From Myxococcales bacterium (lineage in GTDB: Bacteria > Myxococcota_A > Bradymonadia > Bradymonadales > Bradymonadaceae): DNA of 8,536 nt. Below, one piece after another: positions 6,014 to 8,536 of the stretch. The first letter of the stretch is position 1, and every line of letters begins with the position of its first letter. The stretch covers positions 1-8,536 of the forward strand of contig SKMT01000604.1 of NCBI GenBank assembly GCA_007120915.1, read 5' to 3'. A program made the position numbers and the translations under genes. The notes under the pieces are model-generated. The model did no database searches and was not told the DNA's origin. It saw nothing but the letters and a program-made list of their open reading frames with translations.

Positions 6014-7180
6014 ATGACTGAACTGACCACAACGACCATCGACGGGGTTTCAAAGCTGAGCGCCGATGACTGGGACCGTCTCGTCGGCTCGGCAAGCCCC
6101 TTTCTGGAGCACGGATTTCTCCACACCCTGGAGGCGACGGGTTGTCTCGATCCCGCATCGGGATGGACCCCGAAGATCATCGTCGCCCACCGGGATGACC
6201 ACCTGGTGGGCGCCGTACCATTTTATCTAAAGGACCACTCCCAGGGGGAGTTTGTCTTCGACTTCGGCTGGGCGAATGCCTCCCACCGCATCGGGCGGCC
6301 CTACTACCCGAAGGCCGTCGTCGCCGTTCCGTTCACCCCGGTGGTGGGCTGTCGGATCCTGGTCGACGATTCTGAGGAGAACGCCGACGACATTGCACAA
6401 CAGCTCGTGGATGAAGCCCTGGATCTGGCCGACGAGCTGGAGCTGTCATCGGTGCACTTCAACTTTATCCGTCCCGACGAGCGATCACTGTTCGAGAAGC
6501 GAGGGCTGCCGATCCGGCTCGGCTTTCAGTATCACTGGTACAACGACGACGGCACCGACGAGGGAAACCGATACGAGGACTTCGACCACTTTCTGAGCCG
6601 GTTTCGCTCCAAAAAGCGCTCCAACATCCGACGAGAGCGCCGCAAGCTGGGCCAGACGGGAGTGACCACACAGGTGGTGACCGCTGAAAAGTTGACCGAC
6701 GCCGACATGCATCGGATGTACCGCTACTACCTGGATACGGTGCACAAGTACTTTTACGGCCGGCAGTATCTGACCGAAGAGTTTTTCCTGGCGATCCGGC
6801 ACAACCTCACCGACCGTCTACACACCGTGTTTGCCCACGATGAGCAAGATCAGCCCTTCGCCGGGGCGTTCAATCTGATGAAAAACCGGCGGCTCTACGG
6901 ACGGTACTGGGGATGTGACCGGGAGGTGAAATACGCCCACTTCGAAGCCTGCATCTACAGGCCCGTCGAATGGTGTATTCAGCAGGGATTTGACGTCTTT
7001 GAACCCGGCGCCGGAGGGGAGCACAAGTTCGACCGGGGCTTCGAGCCCACCCCCACCTACAGCGCACACTACATCCGCGATGTCGCGCTGCGGCGAGCTG
7101 TGGAAGATTTTATCGATCGAGAACGCCCCCTGATTCGCGATGAAATCGCGCAGTTGCGCGACGATTCGCCGTTTAAATGA
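6014..7180 (+). CDS. FemAB-like/GNAT acyltransferase (PF04339, COG3146 type)
   Basis: A 388-aa cytoplasmic-type protein without signal peptide or membrane segment. It resembles the family called 'peptidoglycan biosynthesis/recognition', two tandem GNAT folds related to FemAB aminoacyl transferases. Recognisable segments are SPFLEHGFLHTLE (28-40), LVGAVPFYLKDHSQGEFVFD (64-83), YYPKAVVAVPFTPVVG (97-112), the basic KKRSNIRRERRKL (200-212), and the C-terminal GRYWGCD, HFEACIYRP and PGAGGEHKFDRGF (332-343). Length is normal for the family. The reaction is unproven; transfer of an aminoacyl or acyl group to an envelope component is the usual proposal. ATG 6014 gives an N-terminus (MTEL) like relatives I recall but has no Shine-Dalgarno. 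TTG 5990, overlapping the upstream stop as TTGA and preceded by a run of six G (5976-5981), is a possible translationally coupled start adding 8 residues. Spacing implies co-transcription with the mosaic lipoprotein. Confidence 0.85.
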   Translation: MTELTTTTIDGVSKLSADDWDRLVGSASPFLEHGFLHTLEATGCLDPASGWTPKIIVAHRDDHLVGAVPFYLKDHSQGEFVFDFGWANASHRIGRPYYPKAVVAVPFTPVVGCRILVDDSEENADDIAQQLVDEALDLADELELSSVHFNFIRPDERSLFEKRGLPIRLGFQYHWYNDDGTDEGNRYEDFDHFLSRFRSKKRSNIRRERRKLGQTGVTTQVVTAEKLTDADMHRMYRYYLDTVHKYFYGRQYLTEEFFLAIRHNLTDRLHTVFAHDEQDQPFAGAFNLMKNRRLYGRYWGCDREVKYAHFEACIYRPVEWCIQQGFDVFEPGAGGEHKFDRGFEPTPTYSAHYIRDVALRRAVEDFIDRERPLIRDEIAQLRDDSPFK

Positions 7181-7183
7181 CTC

Positions 7184-7936
7184 TTAATCCCAGCGGACAC
7201 CGGCGGTGACAAATACCTGCCAGTCGTAGGCGACACGGTACACACCGGGGTCGTCTTCGGATTCGAATCCGTCGAACCGCTCTTCGGTAGAGGAACTGAC
7301 GAAGGGATTCCACGAAAATCGCAGGTCAAACAGAACGGGGTGACCCTCGTCGGTGTCAAACTCCAGCCCGGCAGCAGCGATACCGGCGAGCCCGGAGCCG
7401 GCGCTTGTGTCGACATCCTCGACTTCGCCTTCGATTCCATGTTCGGCGGTACGAGAGCTGCTGGCGATGCCGAGTATCGGCTCCACTCCCAGGCCGAAGG
7501 ACGGGCGAAGATCGGCGGCGTCGCCATAAAACCGCGCCAGCACCGGCAATCGCAGCACATGACTTGTCAGTGTGACGTCGATGCGCCCGGCATCTCCGTG
7601 GTCTGCGAACCCGGTGCCACGGTGATAGCCGTACAGCGCATCGGCGGTGACCATCAGCGACACCGAGTCGAACTCAGCAACATCGGTGGCGACTGTGGCG
7701 CCGATGACACCGCCGAACCCGGTAAAGGCGGATCCCCACAGAAACGTAAAGTCTCCCTCCGGGTCCTCCGGCTGGGTCAGGATGTTCCAGTTGCCCCCGG
7801 CGGTCACACCGTACTCAAACTCCAGGTCCGCCTCGTCGCCCTCCTCGGCGGCGGCAACAGCCGGGAGCGTGGCGAACGTCAGAAAGACCATTGCGGCCAG
7901 GGGCCAGGCGACGATGGGGTGTACGTTGTGGTTCAT
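7184..7936 (-). CDS. Outer-membrane beta-barrel family protein
   Basis: A 250-aa exported protein. The leader (about residues 1-30) has a hydrophobic core, AAMVFLTFATLP, and a likely signal peptidase I site in AVAAA, with no lipobox. The mature part alternates polar and hydrophobic residues in strand-like segments, for example YGVTAGGNWNIL, SVSLMVTADALYGYH, LRLPVLARFYG, RPSFGLGVEPILG, VLFDLRFSWNP and DWQVFVTAGVRW. This matches small OmpA-like or OMP_b-brl-type barrels of roughly eight strands. The protein ends RWD rather than with the usual terminal aromatic residue. The ATG at 7936 has AGGA 8 nt upstream (7945-7948 on +). Its function is unknown; it may be a structural barrel or a small porin. 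It converges on the acyltransferase gene with a 3-bp gap. Confidence 0.75.
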   Translation of the reverse strand: MNHNVHPIVAWPLAAMVFLTFATLPAVAAAEEGDEADLEFEYGVTAGGNWNILTQPEDPEGDFTFLWGSAFTGFGGVIGATVATDVAEFDSVSLMVTADALYGYHRGTGFADHGDAGRIDVTLTSHVLRLPVLARFYGDAADLRPSFGLGVEPILGIASSSRTAEHGIEGEVEDVDTSAGSGLAGIAAAGLEFDTDEGHPVLFDLRFSWNPFVSSSTEERFDGFESEDDPGVYRVAYDWQVFVTAGVRWD

Positions 7937-7948
7937 TTCGGTTTTCCT

Positions 7949-8015
7949 ATGGGCCAGGGGCCTTCGGTTCGGTGGAGCGTCGGGGGGTTCATTACCGCCG
8001 TTCGATGGGCCAGGG
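7949..8015 (-). repeat. 11-bp direct repeat upstream of the beta-barrel gene
   Basis: ATGGGCCAGGG (plus strand) occurs at 7949-7959 and 8005-8015, exactly 56 bp apart, just upstream of the barrel gene's ribosome binding site. The second copy continues into GCGCC, so CCAGGGCGCC is present here (8010-8019) and in the other repeat-bearing intergenic region (2866-2875). No clear promoter was recognised in this stretch. Confidence 0.5.
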
Positions 8016-8076
8016 CGCCATCGCTGTTCATGTCGGGCGCTGGACTACGCGATCGACCATTCCGGGTTGCGCCACC

Positions 8077-8135
8077 GCCGGCCCCCGAACTCCCTCCGGC
8101 CTGCGGCCTACGGTCGGTCGGGGCTACGCTCCGGC
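8077..8135. repeat. Imperfect dyad in the spacer between isomerase and barrel genes
   Basis: CCCCGA (8083-8088) is the inverse complement of TCGGGG (8118-8123), and GGCC-TGC-GGCC (8098-8108) shares the same centre at 8103. An outer pair GCCGG (8077-8081) and CCGGC (8131-8135) can extend the structure with bulges. It lies downstream of the cyclophilin stop on the minus strand. It has no T-run after it, so it is not a classical intrinsic terminator. It could be a REP-like dispersed element or an mRNA-end stabiliser. Confidence 0.45.
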
Positions 8136-8179
8136 GAACGAACCTCTCCGACCATCCCAACTCTCCTACTATCCTATCC

Positions 8180-8536
8180 TTACACGCGCTTCACTTCTAC
8201 CGTTTGCATCACCACGTCATCCTGGGGACGGTCGCTTCCGTCGGTGGGCACACCGGCGATGTCGTAGACCACGTCCATCCCGTCGACGACTTTGCCGAAC
8301 ACGGCGTGCTTGTCGTTCAGATGGGGCGTGGCCTTCAGCGTGATGAAGAACTGGCTGCCGTTGGTGTTGGGTCCGGCGTTGGCCATCGAGAGTACGCCGG
8401 GGCCGTCGTGGCGCAGTTCGGGGTGGAATTCGTCGGCAAACTTGTAGCCCGGACCGCCGCGGCCGCTGCCGCTGGGATCGCCGCCCTGGATCATGAAGTT
8501 GGGGATAATCCGGTGGAAGATCACCCCGTCGTAAAA
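8180..8536 (-). CDS. Cyclophilin-type peptidyl-prolyl cis-trans isomerase (5' end outside window)
   Basis: The frame runs off the right edge; the visible part is 118 residues, beginning FYDGVIFHR. It catalyses cis-trans isomerisation of peptide bonds before proline. Active-site segments are present in order: FHRIIPNFMIQGGD (catalytic Arg, Phe, Met and Gln), GPGYKFADEF, MANAGPNTNGSQFFITL and HLNDKHAVFGKV. The tryptophan found in human cyclophilin A before the LDGKH segment is His here, as in many bacterial enzymes. About 30 or more N-terminal residues should lie beyond the window, so it cannot be told whether the enzyme is cytoplasmic (PpiB-like) or exported (PpiA-like). Internal GTG 8524 is not the start, because conserved family sequence continues upstream of it. 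Confidence 0.95.
   Translation of the reverse strand, partial: FYDGVIFHRIIPNFMIQGGDPSGSGRGGPGYKFADEFHPELRHDGPGVLSMANAGPNTNGSQFFITLKATPHLNDKHAVFGKVVDGMDVVYDIAGVPTDGSDRPQDDVVMQTVEVKRV

Overview
The window is GC-rich, with strong G/C bias at third codon positions, and its encoded proteins are strikingly acidic. The gene content is typical of Deltaproteobacteria-like lineages (Myxococcota, Bradymonadota): large lipoproteins built from cysteine-rich repeats, a receptor-L-domain-like solenoid lipoprotein, and a BspA/DUF285 surface repeat. The acidity would suit a marine or halotolerant bacterium. This placement is inferred from protein style, because no rRNA or marker phylogeny is available here.

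Layout, left to right: (1) the last 15 codons of an unidentified + strand gene (1-48); (2) a 580-aa lipoprotein on + (210-1952) with a collagen-like, cysteine-containing N-terminal module and a long leucine-rich, receptor-L-domain-like solenoid; (3) convergent with it after only 3 bp, a 253-aa nucleotidyltransferase of the YcgL/RlaP type on - (1956-2717); (4) a 270-bp divergent intergenic region with an 8-bp tandem repeat, a 17-bp direct repeat and a plausible sigma70 promoter; (5) a 1001-aa mosaic lipoprotein on + (2988-5993) with three families of Cys-rich repeats, an FN3 domain, a PKD-like segment and six 25-aa BspA/DUF285 repeats; (6) a FemAB-like/GNAT acyltransferase of the PF04339 type on + (6014-7180), 20 bp downstream and probably co-transcribed; (7) convergent after 3 bp, a 250-aa secreted outer-membrane beta-barrel protein on - (7184-7936); (8) a 243-bp spacer with an imperfect dyad; (9) the C-terminal part of a cyclophilin-type prolyl isomerase on - (8180 to the window edge).

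Four of the six larger genes have a likely envelope role: two lipoproteins, one beta-barrel, and one acyltransferase whose family is linked to cell-envelope substrates. The window therefore looks like a surface/envelope neighbourhood with a housekeeping isomerase at the right edge. No mobile element, tRNA, rRNA or CRISPR array was seen. The most unusual structure is in the 1001-aa lipoprotein, which has three nested tandem-repeat families in its Cys-rich half and, in its C-terminal half, a 75-bp array whose units keep near-constant flanks around a variable centre. I found no convincing evidence for a dedicated new defence or metabolic system.
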